A stretch of DNA of 39,749 nt from Cyanophora paradoxa (lineage: Eukaryota > Glaucocystophyceae > Cyanophorales > Cyanophoraceae). The position numbers were made by a program, and so were the translations under genes. The DNA lies in contig QPMI01000060.1 of assembly GCA_004431415.1 (NCBI GenBank), positions 1 through 39,749 on the forward strand. Direction: 5' to 3'. Under the pieces are notes generated by a model. The model was given only the letters and a program-made list of their open reading frames with translations. It did no database searches and was not told the origin of the DNA. Below are positions 11,701 through 19,979 of the stretch, piece after piece (within the stretch, counting starts at the first letter, position 1; each line of letters opens with the position of its first letter).

Positions 11701-12024
11701 CTGGTCGCTACTTCGACGAGGAGGCGGCGCGGGCGGCCGTGGCGACCCCGCGCTCCTCGCCCGGCGAGCCGGAGAGCAAGGCCGCCGGGCCGGCTGGCGC
11801 GGGGAGGGGCCCGAGGGCGGCGGCAGCTTCGCCGGCGGCTTCATCATCGACCGCCGCGGCTCCTTCGCCCCGCTCGGCGCCGGCCGCGAGGCCGGCGCCG
11901 GGCGGAGGCCAGGGCGGCGGTCGGGGCGGCTGGGGCCAGCGGGGGCGGCGGCTTCCAGCTGCAGCTCGCCGGGGTGCCGGTTCTGGGCCTCGACTCGGAC
12001 GGCGATGACGGCGCATATGCGTAG
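8748..12024 (+). CDS. ZC3H3/Smicl-like CCCH zinc-finger protein
   Basis: ZC3H3 family proteins act in nuclear polyadenylation and mRNA export. The start ATG leads straight into an N-terminal finger, CRFWAANGSCRKGLNCPYAH (C-x8-C-x5-C-x3-H). A long disordered Ser/Ala/Pro region follows with repeats of the form LVKRSAxSLVRP and LQRRGKNxLVR (about 8930-9700), then IGGVxY...LVR repeats (10155, 10365, 10515), typical of ZC3H3. A clear intron is 10684-10763: the TGA at 10685-10687 that would end the upstream frame is inside its donor. The C-terminal finger cluster runs from CLFFSKFG (10820) through CNREACRYAH, VAVCRAFLRGSCT, KEGCPLSHRADPAKM, VCRAHLFGLCERPQCPFLH and CEAFQKGYCESGAACAKLH to CAEGDACKRYH (11560). 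It ends in a Gly-rich tail with LGLDSDGDDGAYA and a TAG at 12022-12024. Exon joins around 9715-9850, near 10190 (a possible 1-nt slip in a G run) and in 11700-11950 are unresolved. Confidence 0.82.
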
Positions 12025-12700
12025 GCCTGGCGCGGGGGCGCCGCCCCCGCACCCGCCCATTCATTCCTGCCCCGGCCCCGGCCCCCGGCCCCCGGTTCTC
12101 GCCGACTCCCCGGATCCCCGGAATGGGCCCGGATCCGATCCCGAGATCTTGCAAGTTGAACTCTAACGTCGAGACGTCCGAGCGACTCCGCCGGGTCGAT
12201 CGCGAGTCGCCGTCGCTCGCCGACTCTACCCGGACTCCCGGGTCCCGGAGACTGGCCGGAGCCGGGACGTCGACCCGGGAGTCGACCGTCGGAGTCGGTC
12301 GGACCGTCGGACGGCCGCGCGCGGCCGGGCGCCTGCGGGGCCGCGGGCCCGCGGCCCGCGGCCCACGGGGTGCTTGCCAGGCTTGCCCGGCGGGCCGGCG
12401 GCGGCCTGCCCCGTTTCGAATTCGTTTGCGCATGCACACAAAACGACGTCGACAGGCCTACCCTGAGCCTAGCTATAGCTATAGGCCTGAGCCTCGGAGG
12501 TACTAGTAGTAATATAAGGAGTACCCTGGTAGCTATAGGCTGCCGCATGCGCAGTGCTACCCGGGCGCCGGCGGGCCGGGCCGTATACGTAGTACCCTGA
12601 GGTACTACAAATACTAAAGAGGGTCTGGCCCTTTACTTCAAAATTACTTATACCGGTAATTTGGGCGGTAAACAGAGGAACCGGTATCAGTGATGTTATC
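12025..12700. other. GC-rich intergenic DNA grading into GTAC/CTAG-rich sequence
   Basis: I see no gene. 12160-12320 is dense in GACTC/GAGTC and GTCGAC-type words. 12470-12610 is built from short self-complementary words (CTAGCTATAGCTATAGG; GTACCCTGAGGTAC at 12590-12603). GC content falls sharply after about 12,600. Confidence 0.6.
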
Positions 12701-12718
12701 ATGATACGGCCGCCCAAA

Positions 12719-12774
12719 AAGTCATGATATCATTATCATCATCATATCATATCATATCATATCATTATCACTAT
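12719..12774. repeat. ATCAT/ATCATATC microsatellite
   Basis: A degenerate run of ATCAT, ATTATC and ATCATATC words, with four consecutive ATATC units near 12745-12765 and the palindromic word ATGATATCAT at its start. Confidence 0.8.
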
Positions 12775-13087
12775 ACAAAGTTCCCGGCGCTGTGAAACAG
12801 TGAAAGTTGCCGCAAAGATGGTCTTTTTGACACGAAAATCGACAGAAGAAGCATAGAGCTGCACTATAATCCTACTCAGACACATCCTCTACATCTGGCG
12901 CTAGCGCTGTGATGGCGATGGGTCGGGGGGGGTACCGGTGGAGGCGCTGTGATGGCAAGAACATCGCTATTTCGGTGCGCTTTCTGCTAAAGATGATGTT
13001 ACTCACTCTCTCGATTACTTATTTAACTCTGCTAAGGTGTTTGGGGCATGAGAAACTCGCGGTTTGGGGGGGTCGAGGGGGGTTCTA
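12775..13087. other. Intergenic stretch without a recognisable gene
   Basis: Mixed composition. It has two near-identical phrases GGCGCTAGCGCTGTGATGGC (12898-12917) and GGCGCTGTGATGGC (12942-12955). An 83-codon frame at 12909-13160 runs into the following repeat and is not convincing. Confidence 0.5.
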
Positions 13088-13191
13088 TCATCATCATGAT
13101 AGCCATGATGACAGGGGGGTCCGTATCATGATGATATCATGCATCATATCATTATCATGATAGGACATCATTATCATGATAACATCACTGA
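13088..13191. repeat. Palindromic ATCATGAT repeat cluster
   Basis: Repeated ATCATGAT, ATGATATCATGCATCAT and ATTATCATGATA words, interrupted by CAGGGGGGTCCG. It is related in wording to the microsatellite at 12719-12774. Nearly every word is self-complementary, so it can fold into alternative hairpins. Confidence 0.7.
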
Positions 13192-13312
13192 CCGGTATTG
13201 CCTTTAATTTAGTAGGCTCTTAATTTACTCCGAAGTTTACGTTGACTCGGTATTAATATTGTCAGTGAATTTGTACGTAACTACTCGGTAAAAAAAAGGT
13301 AACCCGTCCGAG

Positions 13313-13349
13313 CAATTATAATTATAATTATATATATAATATATATATG
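13313..13349. repeat. AT/ATTATA low-complexity run
   Basis: ATTATAATTATAATTATA followed by alternating TA, just before GC-rich sequence resumes at 13350. Confidence 0.8.
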
Positions 13350-13599
13350 CAGGCCAACCTCGCGCGCTGGCGCGGCAGTGGCGCCGGCGCTGGGCGCCGC
13401 CGCGCCGGCCTGCCGCGGCTGCGGGGTCCGGACGGGTTTTAGGAAAGCGACCAATAGGAAAGCGATTGCCGTTGCAAATGGTTTAATTTTTTGTGAGCCA
13501 GAATACGAATTTGCCCAGAAATTGCCTCAGACCAATGGGCTGCTGACAAAGCGACCAATCATAAATCGCTGGTTTTAACTGCAAGTTTTTTTGACTAAC

Positions 13600-13647
13600 T
13601 GACACTGTCTGACAGTGCATGAGTGACACTGTCTGACAGTGCATAAG
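13600..13647. repeat. Two tandem 24-bp units, each containing a palindrome
   Basis: Two adjacent units TGACACTGTCTGACAGTGCA + TGAG/TAAG (13600-13623, 13624-13647). Each holds CACTGTC-T-GACAGTG, a perfect 7-bp-arm palindrome with a one-base centre. The spacing and symmetry suit a dimeric DNA-binding protein, but nothing nearby identifies a gene it could control. Confidence 0.85.
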
Positions 13648-14376
13648 TGACTACCCCGGTAGTGGCAGTCTAGTGGGTCCACTGGGCCACTGCAGCTGCT
13701 CCCCAGTGAGTCCCCACTGAGTCCCCAGCTCACGTCCGACGGTCGTCCTCACTGAGTCAGCCTCACGTACTAGTAGTAGTCTAGTACTACGGTTACGTAG
13801 CCTAGTTAGTTGTACGGACCACAGTACGGTACTATATACGGTATACTACCGTGTACTACGGTAAGACTTATATACCGCGCTGACTTAACTACCGCGCTAG
13901 TGGGCTGCATATGCATATTTATAGTACTAAAAGTTTTGGGGCGATCTACTAAATATTTCCCGCCTGCTAAAGCCGAGAATTTGTAAGGGTAGTCCCGTCT
14001 ACGCCATACAAAAGCCCCGCGAAAACTGACCTACTGAAGATTTACCAGCTGCTAAAGTGGCATTTTTGGCGAAGGACTAATTATTTTCCTGTACTAAATT
14101 AACTAGTTCTCCAGTACTAGTACGCGTTGACAGACGGAATCCGCCGGGACTCCGGCCGCGGCCGAAGCGCGCGACTCGCGGCGCGAGACGTCCCGGTCCG
14201 AGTTGGTCCGACGGTCGACGCGGCAAGAGCTCGCCGAGTCGTCACGGCGTCGACATTTCGCCGAGTCGGTACTACTCGGTAGTCTCGGTACGGCACGTCG
14301 CATCGATATCCCTACGTATACTCGAAGTTCGCCACTGTTACCGGGCCAGCAGGTCAGCACCGGCGGGCCTTGTAGG
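13648..14376. other. Intergenic DNA without a supported gene
   Basis: 13660-13760 has clustered CAGTG/CACTG and GAGTCC words. 13766-13870 is dense in GTAC, CTAG and TATA self-complementary words. 13871-14100 is AT-richer with no ORF. 14110-14300 returns to GC-rich sequence dense in GAGTC/GACTC and GTCGAC, resembling 12160-12320. Confidence 0.5.
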
Positions 14377-14732
14377 CTAAGTTGTAGCTGGAGCCTGGAG
14401 CATGGCGCCGGCGCTGCGCGGCAACTCTTCCGCCTGGCGTCCGAGGCTGGCGTCTTGCAGCCGCGGCTGCCGTAGGCGCCATCGTTCTTGTTGTGGCCCT
14501 CGCCGCGGGTACCGTCGCGGCGACATCCTCAAACCGTTCGGCAATCTCTGGCGTGGATGCGCTCGCACGTGCGGAGCAGGGCAGCGATGTCAGCATACGG
14601 AGGCGTCTGCATGAAGATAACAGTACGAACAGTACGAACACTGGCCCCAGTACGAAGACTGGCCCCGAGAAGCTGGCGAAAGACATGGGTTCGTATGACT
14701 CAGCAGAACCAGCCCGCATTTGCGCGGTATAG
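14377..14732 (+). CDS. Possible small single-pass membrane protein (exon or relic)
   Basis: One frame stays open from just after a TAG near 14376 to the TAG at 14730-14732. It encodes an Arg-rich start, a convincing hydrophobic helix (AVGAIVLVVALAAGTVAA, about 14465-14520) and a polar tail with NSTNSTN glycosylation-like sequons and a TGPSTKTGP repeat. No in-frame ATG precedes the helix, so a 5' exon would be needed, or the start is non-AUG. Composition resembles the host block. I do not recognise a family. It may be a host gene, a fragment or chance. Confidence 0.28.
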
Positions 14733-16075
14733 CGCTGGCGCTAGCGCGCTGAGTTCGTCAGCACGTGTCGGTCGAAAGCTTCCAAAATGCGTAGCGCGTG
14801 CACGCGGTGACTGTACACGTGTTTCTTTGCCGCAGGTCGGAGCGGTGCGCAGGGGCGGCCTGACAAATTCAACTCCACCGGCGAACCCGGAACTAAAGGC
14901 GAGTCTTGGTCATATATATACATCGATCGCATCTGCACATATACATGGAATCAATGAATTGATCATTGAATCACGATCAGCGATTCTGTCTACGTATCCA
15001 TTGGCGACAGGGTATCTAGCTATAACATCATTCTTTCTTCGCTGTCTATCTTTACCTTGTAATCTGTATTCGTAGAACAACCGGCACAGACGGCAACGGA
15101 ACGGACTCTCCTCCGCTCACCGCTGAAAATGGCGGGGGGTACGTTGGTGCGTGCTTGCTGATCATGAGCGGGTATACGTAGGACCTTTAGATTTCAAACA
15201 TTCTTTCATTCTTTGCTCAAAAGAGATCAGGCTCGTGGGCCGCGGAAACCTCGAGATACTACGCCAATGCATTGTTGAGAGGTGTGCAAGTGATTCAGAA
15301 CGGGGCACTCAAGGTGTTTTGCAAAGGCTCGGGAGCTGTCAATCTCGGCTCTTGTATCGCACCCACCGAGTCCTGGTCCAGAGGCCCCCAGCGTGACTGG
15401 TGCGAAAAGCCTTTCGAATTGAAAGGCTTTCACGAAGATTAAATTAAAGCCCTTGTCCAACAGGTATTGGTGCGATCGTAAAGTCTTGCTGCAAATTCTC
15501 CGAATTCTGCCCTGCCGACCTGATCTTGTCTCGTGTTCTCGTATCTTAATTTCATTCGTATGTACCGTGCAGGTGTCAGGTTCGTAACACTCCCTTGCAT
15601 ATCTGTGCTCCGAACTCATAAATATAATCATCCCTCCATAAATATACTCCTTGCATATATATATATATATGTTCATCCCTTGACTCGCGTACGCTCAGAC
15701 GTACACTAACATCCCGGTCAACGCCTCTAGCGTACGTTCGAATATTCTCGCGAAGCATTCTATTTTTCTGTATTCTAAATCAAGAGTAAAGACGATCGGC
15801 GTGCACGTGCACGTGCGAAGGGTTTTACGTTATCTAATTGTAATGCCGGTTTTGCTGTGCAGGTGTAAGTGGCGGGCTACTATGTGCTCGGGCTCGACGT
15901 TGACGTGCAGGGGACGTACGCGTGCACCTGCAGGTATTGGACGATGCACTACGGCCGTTGGACTGCCAGATCAACCGGCGGCCAGTCCTTTTCTGAAACC
16001 GCCTTCACTCAAACCGAGGAGACTGCCACGTACCGGGTGGGCTTCGTTCGACATATATAATATATATAGCTACAT
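14733..16075. other. Intergenic transition zone, no supported gene
   Basis: Composition drifts from GC-rich to AT-rich. Short open frames exist on both strands (for example 15227-15676 minus, 15869-16060 plus) but show no recognisable domain or codon pattern. Local features are TATATATATATAT near 15655-15670, a GTGCACGTGCACGTGC run at 15801-15816, and ATATATAATATATATAG at 16052-16068 just before the palindrome that follows. Confidence 0.5.
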
Positions 16076-16170
16076 ACACATATTGAAAAACGAATTTAAA
16101 TCCCTCGTTCATCTCGATCGCTTCGCGATCTCGATTCACTCTGGATTTAAATTCGTTTTTCAATATGTGT
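16076..16170. repeat. Long nested palindrome (28-bp perfect arms), candidate element boundary
   Basis: The left arm, 16076-16103, is an exact reverse complement of the right arm, 16143-16170 (arms begin ACACATATTGAAAAACG). The 39-nt loop contains a second perfect hairpin, GATCGC-TTC-GCGATC. Everything to the right is AT-rich and virus-like; everything to the left is mixed or host-like. A terminal hairpin, a recombination scar or a cruciform are all possible; I cannot see the right-hand partner. Confidence 0.85.
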
Positions 16171-16492
16171 TAATTTAATACTAAAATACATATTTATCGA
16201 TTAATTTCTTTAACTTTTTATGCAAACTTTGTATAAATTAATGCAAATTTTGTATTAAAAATGATAAACGCGTTTAATTTAATGCATATTCACGATTGAT
16301 TCAATCGATATAATATCGATAGATTATGTTCTTTGTCGATTACATATATAACTTCGATTGATTAACATTAAACTACTTAAAGAACGATATAATCGCGATT
16401 AATTCGCATAAATTCGCATAAATTCGCATAAACTCGATATATCTCATCGGTATTGAAGTAGACCACCGCCCATTTTGTATCGGAAAACGCAA
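16171..16492. other. Very AT-rich spacer with short direct repeats
   Basis: No ORF. Three exact copies of AATTCGCATA at 16401-16430 with degenerate neighbours on either side, and several ATCGAT/CGATTAAT words before them. Confidence 0.6.
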
Positions 16493-16764
16493 AAACTGTC
16501 ACAGAGTTGCATTATGTCCAATTAAACAATCGATGGGATTGCGGATTTACATTTTTGCACCGAAAAAGTGTCACAGAGTTGCATTATGTCCAATTAAACA
16601 ATTGAGAAGATTGCGCGATTTTCTATTGGAATATATCGGAACTGCATCACGTCCAATTAAACAATCGATGGAATTGCGGATTTACATTTTTGCACCGAAA
16701 AAGTGTCACAGAGTTGCATGGTCTCCAATTGAACAATCGATTAGATTGCATATGTTCTATAAAA
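16493..16764. repeat. Four imperfect tandem units of about 70 bp
   Basis: Units at about 16493-16559, 16560-16630, 16631-16694 and 16695-16764. The shared core is GTGTCACAGAGTTGCAT, then TCCAATTAAACAATCGAT, then in units 1 and 3 GCGGATTTACATTTTTGCA. Units 1 and 3 resemble each other most in the 3' half, suggesting stepwise duplication of a pair. The GTGTCACA word is the one used in the hairpin elements just downstream. Confidence 0.85.
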
Positions 16765-16862
16765 CAGAATAATTGAGATCAAGTGTGACAGGTAGTATTC
16801 AAATGATATTCAGTAAGAGATAGTTTTGTTTTTGAGAAAGTCAGTAAGAGGGGTGGAATGTC

Positions 16863-16966
16863 TGTGACGCCTGTGACGGCTGTGACGCCTGTTTTCAGAA
16901 GTCTGTCATTTTTGAAAATTTTAAAAAGTTTGAAAGTAGGTGTCACAGGCGTCACAGGCGTCACAC
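16863..16966. repeat. GTGACGCC hairpin element, copy 1
   Basis: The left arm has three tandem CTGTGACGCC-like units; the right arm has GTGTCACAGGCGTCACAGG and a further GCGTCACA. An AT-rich core between them contains TTTTGAAAATTTTAAAAAG. The arms are imperfect reverse complements, so each strand can fold into a long hairpin. The right flank is TCAATTAAA; the left flank lacks the TTAA seen in the other two copies. Confidence 0.88.
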
Positions 16967-17145
16967 TCAATTAAATTAGGTGTCACAGCGAAATTGCAGA
17001 CCATTTCCAGTAAGACAACTTCGCATTTTCGGAAAGGTGGATTAATGGATAGTGTTTTGTAGGTGTCAGAGGTGTCACAAGACGGATTTCAGTAAGACAA
17101 GAATATATTTTTGAATATCTCAGTAAGAGAGATAGATTCCATTTT

Positions 17146-17268
17146 TAATTGGGTGTGACGCCTGTGACGGCTGTGACGGCTGTTTTCAGAAGTCTGTCAT
17201 TTTTGAAAATTTTAAAAAGTTTGAAAGTAGGCGTCACAGGCGTCACAGGCGTCACAGTCAATTAAAGA
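17146..17268. repeat. GTGACGCC hairpin element, copy 2
   Basis: Nearly identical to copy 1 across the core. It is bounded by TTAATTGGGTGTGACG on the left and CGTCACAGTCAATTAA on the right. Another GGCGTCACAGTCAATTAA (17269-17286) and GGTGTCACAAG (17290-17300) trail it, so the right-arm unit has been reduplicated. It lies about 80-200 bp downstream of the SpeD stop codon. Confidence 0.88.
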
Positions 17269-17347
17269 GGCGTCACAGTCAATTAAATAGGTGTCACAAG
17301 ACGGATTTCAGTAAGACCATCTGAAATTCTGAATTTCTCAGTGTCAA

Positions 17348-17749
17348 CTAACTCGGAAATCGCAATACTCTATGTTTCTCCGATTTCTCCAACCCTGAAA
17401 ACACACCTGTTATTCTCTCATCTATCTCATGAGATACTCTCGTGGTTTTCCTCTCTGCTTCTAATCCACAACTGAATATATCAATCGCCAACATACCTTC
17501 ATTTGAGTAACAATGAGCAGTGCAATGGCTCTCATCCAGCAGAAGAACCATTGCAAAACCAGGAGGAGAAATACCACCATCGAAAATCTCGCAATGCTTG
17601 TGAACTACTCGAATACCTTGCTCTTGAATAATAGTTTGCAAGAACTGCATTAACCACCTGGTTGTTGTCTCCAAGTCCTCCATTCCTACTGCTAATTGGG
17701 TTCTGAATTTGTAATCCAGCATCACATGGAAGCCTCGATGAGTATTCAT
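17348..17749 (-). CDS. speD: S-adenosylmethionine decarboxylase proenzyme (SpeD type)
   Basis: 133 aa, intact. The family decarboxylates AdoMet to supply aminopropyl groups for spermidine, using a pyruvoyl cofactor made by self-cleavage at an internal Glu-Ser bond. The cleavage site is visible as LLDESHCTAHC (Glu73/Ser74, His75, His79), followed by GMLAIDIFSCG with the catalytic-type Cys at 94. Length and motif order fit the prokaryote-type (class 1) enzyme rather than the longer eukaryotic one, consistent with a viral or bacterial origin. No spermidine synthase is visible in the window. It is the leftmost viral-type gene, with the hairpin repeats immediately beyond its 3' end. Confidence 0.85.
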   Translation of the reverse strand: MNTHRGFHVMLDYKFRTQLAVGMEDLETTTRWLMQFLQTIIQEQGIRVVHKHCEIFDGGISPPGFAMVLLLDESHCTAHCYSNEGMLAIDIFSCGLEAERKTTRVSHEIDERITGVFSGLEKSEKHRVLRFPS

Positions 17750-17789
17750 TTATGAATAATTTAGAAAAATTAAAAACGCGATTGGTAGA

Positions 17790-17939
17790 ATGCGAACCAT
17801 CTTAGCAAGAGTGCTACCTTATGAGTTGGTGGATATCATTCTGCTGCACTACCACAAGACCTGTCCAAACTGCTTTGACACATGCATAATCACCAAGGGA
17901 AAATGGGGAAGGATTCTCATTTCTCTCTCAAAGATCTAA
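17790..17939 (+). CDS. Small 49-aa ORF with LPYELVDIIL and CPNC motifs
   Basis: This open frame starts 41 bases from the divergent SpeD start codon and ends overlapping the last bases of the minus-strand zinc-ribbon ORF. It reads MRTILARVLPYELVDIIL, then HYHKTCPNCFDTC. The leucine-rich start resembles the first helix of F-box-like domains (LPxEL...I), but it is too short to assign. The Cys pattern could bind a metal. Coding status is uncertain. Confidence 0.35.
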   Translation: MRTILARVLPYELVDIILLHYHKTCPNCFDTCIITKGKWGRILISLSKI

Positions 17940-18208
17940 TCGAAATATAATACTACTGGTTTATCATCTATCACGATTCCTGATGTAGTCTTTTTTCTGT
18001 AAGCATGAGAGGATTTCTTGTTGCACTCTCTGCATCCACTTCCCCTTACATGATTAAATGGGTAGGTTTGCAGGATCTTGTTGCATTTGAGGCATCTAAC
18101 AGAGACCTTCTCTTGTGCTTTCTTATAGACTGTCTCACTGTAATCGAATTTAGCATCACCATGAACCATCATTGCAGATTCTATGAATTTCTTTGTTTTA
18201 TCATCCAT
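17936..18208 (-). CDS. Zinc-ribbon protein of the DUF723 type
   Basis: 90 aa. The pattern VHGDAKFDYSETVY, then C39-x2-C42, then GSGCRECN (C59-x2-C62) is typical of DUF723-like DNA-binding modules that accompany homing-type nucleases in phages and large DNA viruses. Here it ends shortly after the second Cys pair, so no nuclease domain is attached; it may be a free-standing module or a remnant. A TATATATAG box lies about 15 bp upstream of the start codon. Confidence 0.6.
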   Translation of the reverse strand: MDDKTKKFIESAMMVHGDAKFDYSETVYKKAQEKVSVRCLKCNKILQTYPFNHVRGSGCRECNKKSSHAYRKKTTSGIVIDDKPVVLYFD

Positions 18209-18233
18209 TCCTCTCTATATATACCTGAGATTT

Positions 18234-19062
18234 CTATGGAGCAGTATCCTGCCCGAAAATGGGGAAGTATCGATTTGTGCCGTAATATTCTGCATATGTA
18301 TTCTGTCTTGCAATAGCATCGGTTCTCTCAGCATAGAGAATGCATTTGTAGATACCAAATCTGGTGGCTCTCACCAAGAACTGGTAATCTTCAAGACCGA
18401 AATTCACTCCATGATAAGCGATTCCGAAATTGTCATATGGGGTGATCACAACTGCAATATTTGGGGTTCCACCCTCCACTTGACAGACAGCATAAACATC
18501 TGGTGGGATATCGACAACCACCTTGTAGTGGTCACCAATCTCAACAAGAGAATCAACTACTGATGTCTGCTCATTCACAACAATTGGGAAGATCTTTATA
18601 ATATATGGTGCATTCATACTGGGACATAGGTGCGAATTCTGGTGTTGGGATCAATGGGTTGGGTTGATCATTTACGAAAAGAGGCGCACCAACAGCTCCA
18701 CCAATCCGAAGACCATCACCAATATATGCTCCCCCCGTTTTGCAGTTAATAGCTCCCGACCGAGATTCAAAAGAGTAAGTAGAAAGAGGATCACCATAAC
18801 TGTCTGGGTCTCCATAATGGGCAGAAAAGTTTGCATTTGTGACAAGGAGTTTCGTTGTCTTAACTATACCATTATTTTTATCACACCTGAGTTCCTGCAA
18901 TCTCAGTTTATGGGTGGAACCAAAGGTATTCATTGTAGGTTGGACTTCTGTGGATTGGAGACCTTCTACATCATCAAAGGTAGCATGCTGCAAAACGTGA
19001 TTCGCAGGTGCTGCTAATGATAGTTGGGGTGTAATAATTCGTTCTGGTATTGGGGCAGCCAT
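18234..19062 (-). pseudogene. Frameshifted paralog of the 284-aa putative virion protein
   Basis: Two overlapping frames (19062-18571 and 18617-18234) together match the neighbouring 19940-19086 gene along its length: shared stretches include LRCDKNNGIVKTTKLLV versus LRADKNSGVVKTTRLLV, and GGAYIGDGLRIGG versus GGAFIGGGCRVSG. The frame changes near 18600, within CCCAGTATGAATGC. The second frame happens to open with ATG there, so two proteins, a programmed shift, a mutation or a sequencing indel cannot be told apart. A structural role is inferred from its place next to the fibre genes. No known family was recognised. Confidence 0.65.
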
Positions 19063-19085
19063 TTTACATTAAAGTGATATATAAT

Positions 19086-19940
19086 TTATGGGGTTGGGTC
19101 ATCAATCACATCTGGTTCCTGGTAAAACCCTGTTGTGAAGATATCTGCAACGTTTACCCCTCGAAGTGCCGAAACAGCTGCTATATCTGTCCTCAGTCCC
19201 ATAATCATAGTATTGTAAACTCCAACCTCAGTTACAAACAAATCATAGGTAAATGTCAAATTGTTATAAACACAATATCCTCGACCGAAATGGTTTGATG
19301 CTTGAACAAAGAATAGGTAATTATGACCTGTTTGATTGTTGTTTGCTCTGCACATAGATAGCATTGCTGTGGGAAGCGGAATATTTCTTCTTACTCGATC
19401 AGTTCCTGTTATAATAACCAATTCCGAATTTTCAAGAGTGACAGAGGAAGCAACATAGAAATGTAGAAAAGGTTGCTGTGCAACTGGTGTATAGAAACGT
19501 ATTCGTTGGGGATTCTCTACATTTTGTTCAAGAGTATCTGGGACATCATTATACGAAACTGATGAAGAGAGTTGTCCTGAAACACGACAACCACCACCAA
19601 TAAATGCTCCTCCTGATCTCACAGTAACAGCAGCAGAATTCTTGTCGAAATCGAGGGCTTTCAGATCAACACTGTAAGCATCAGGACCTCCATTAGTAGG
19701 TTGAAAGAAATTCGCATTTGAGACAAGGAGTCGAGTTGTTTTAACCACACCAGAATTCTTGTCTGCTCTCAGTTCTTTAACTCGAATAATCGAATTCTTA
19801 TCAAATGAGTTACCATTGGAATTGGGTCTCTCTGTGGATTCTAAACCACGAACCTCATCATTAACTTCATGCTGGCGAAAGTGCATAGCAGGGGATCCAA
19901 GGGAATATATTGGAAGTTGAACTCGATTATATTCACCCAT
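19086..19940 (-). CDS. Putative virion protein, 284 aa, intact member of a paralogous pair
   Basis: I chose the ATG at 19940 (MGEYNRVQLPIYSLG) because it aligns with the start of the paralog at 19062. An upstream in-frame ATG at 19979 would add a hydrophobic MVFIFLSFLVKEA and overlaps the end of the preceding gene region. The sequence is rich in short beta-like segments and contains no transmembrane span after the start. The domain after residue 150 (FLHFYVASSVTLENSELVI) resembles a small beta-sandwich. The family is unknown. It sits directly downstream of the fibre gene and the 101-aa ORF on the same strand, which suggests virion assembly or host attachment. Confidence 0.65.
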   Translation of the reverse strand: MGEYNRVQLPIYSLGSPAMHFRQHEVNDEVRGLESTERPNSNGNSFDKNSIIRVKELRADKNSGVVKTTRLLVSNANFFQPTNGGPDAYSVDLKALDFDKNSAAVTVRSGGAFIGGGCRVSGQLSSSVSYNDVPDTLEQNVENPQRIRFYTPVAQQPFLHFYVASSVTLENSELVIITGTDRVRRNIPLPTAMLSMCRANNNQTGHNYLFFVQASNHFGRGYCVYNNLTFTYDLFVTEVGVYNTMIMGLRTDIAAVSALRGVNVADIFTTGFYQEPDVIDDPTP

Positions 19941-19979
19941 TGCTTCTTTTACTAAGAAGGAAAGAAAAATAAACACCAT

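Noticed and set aside
15801-16178. 125-codon plus-strand ORF crossing the palindrome
   Set aside because: It reads straight through both arms of the 28-bp palindrome, has mixed composition and shows no domain.
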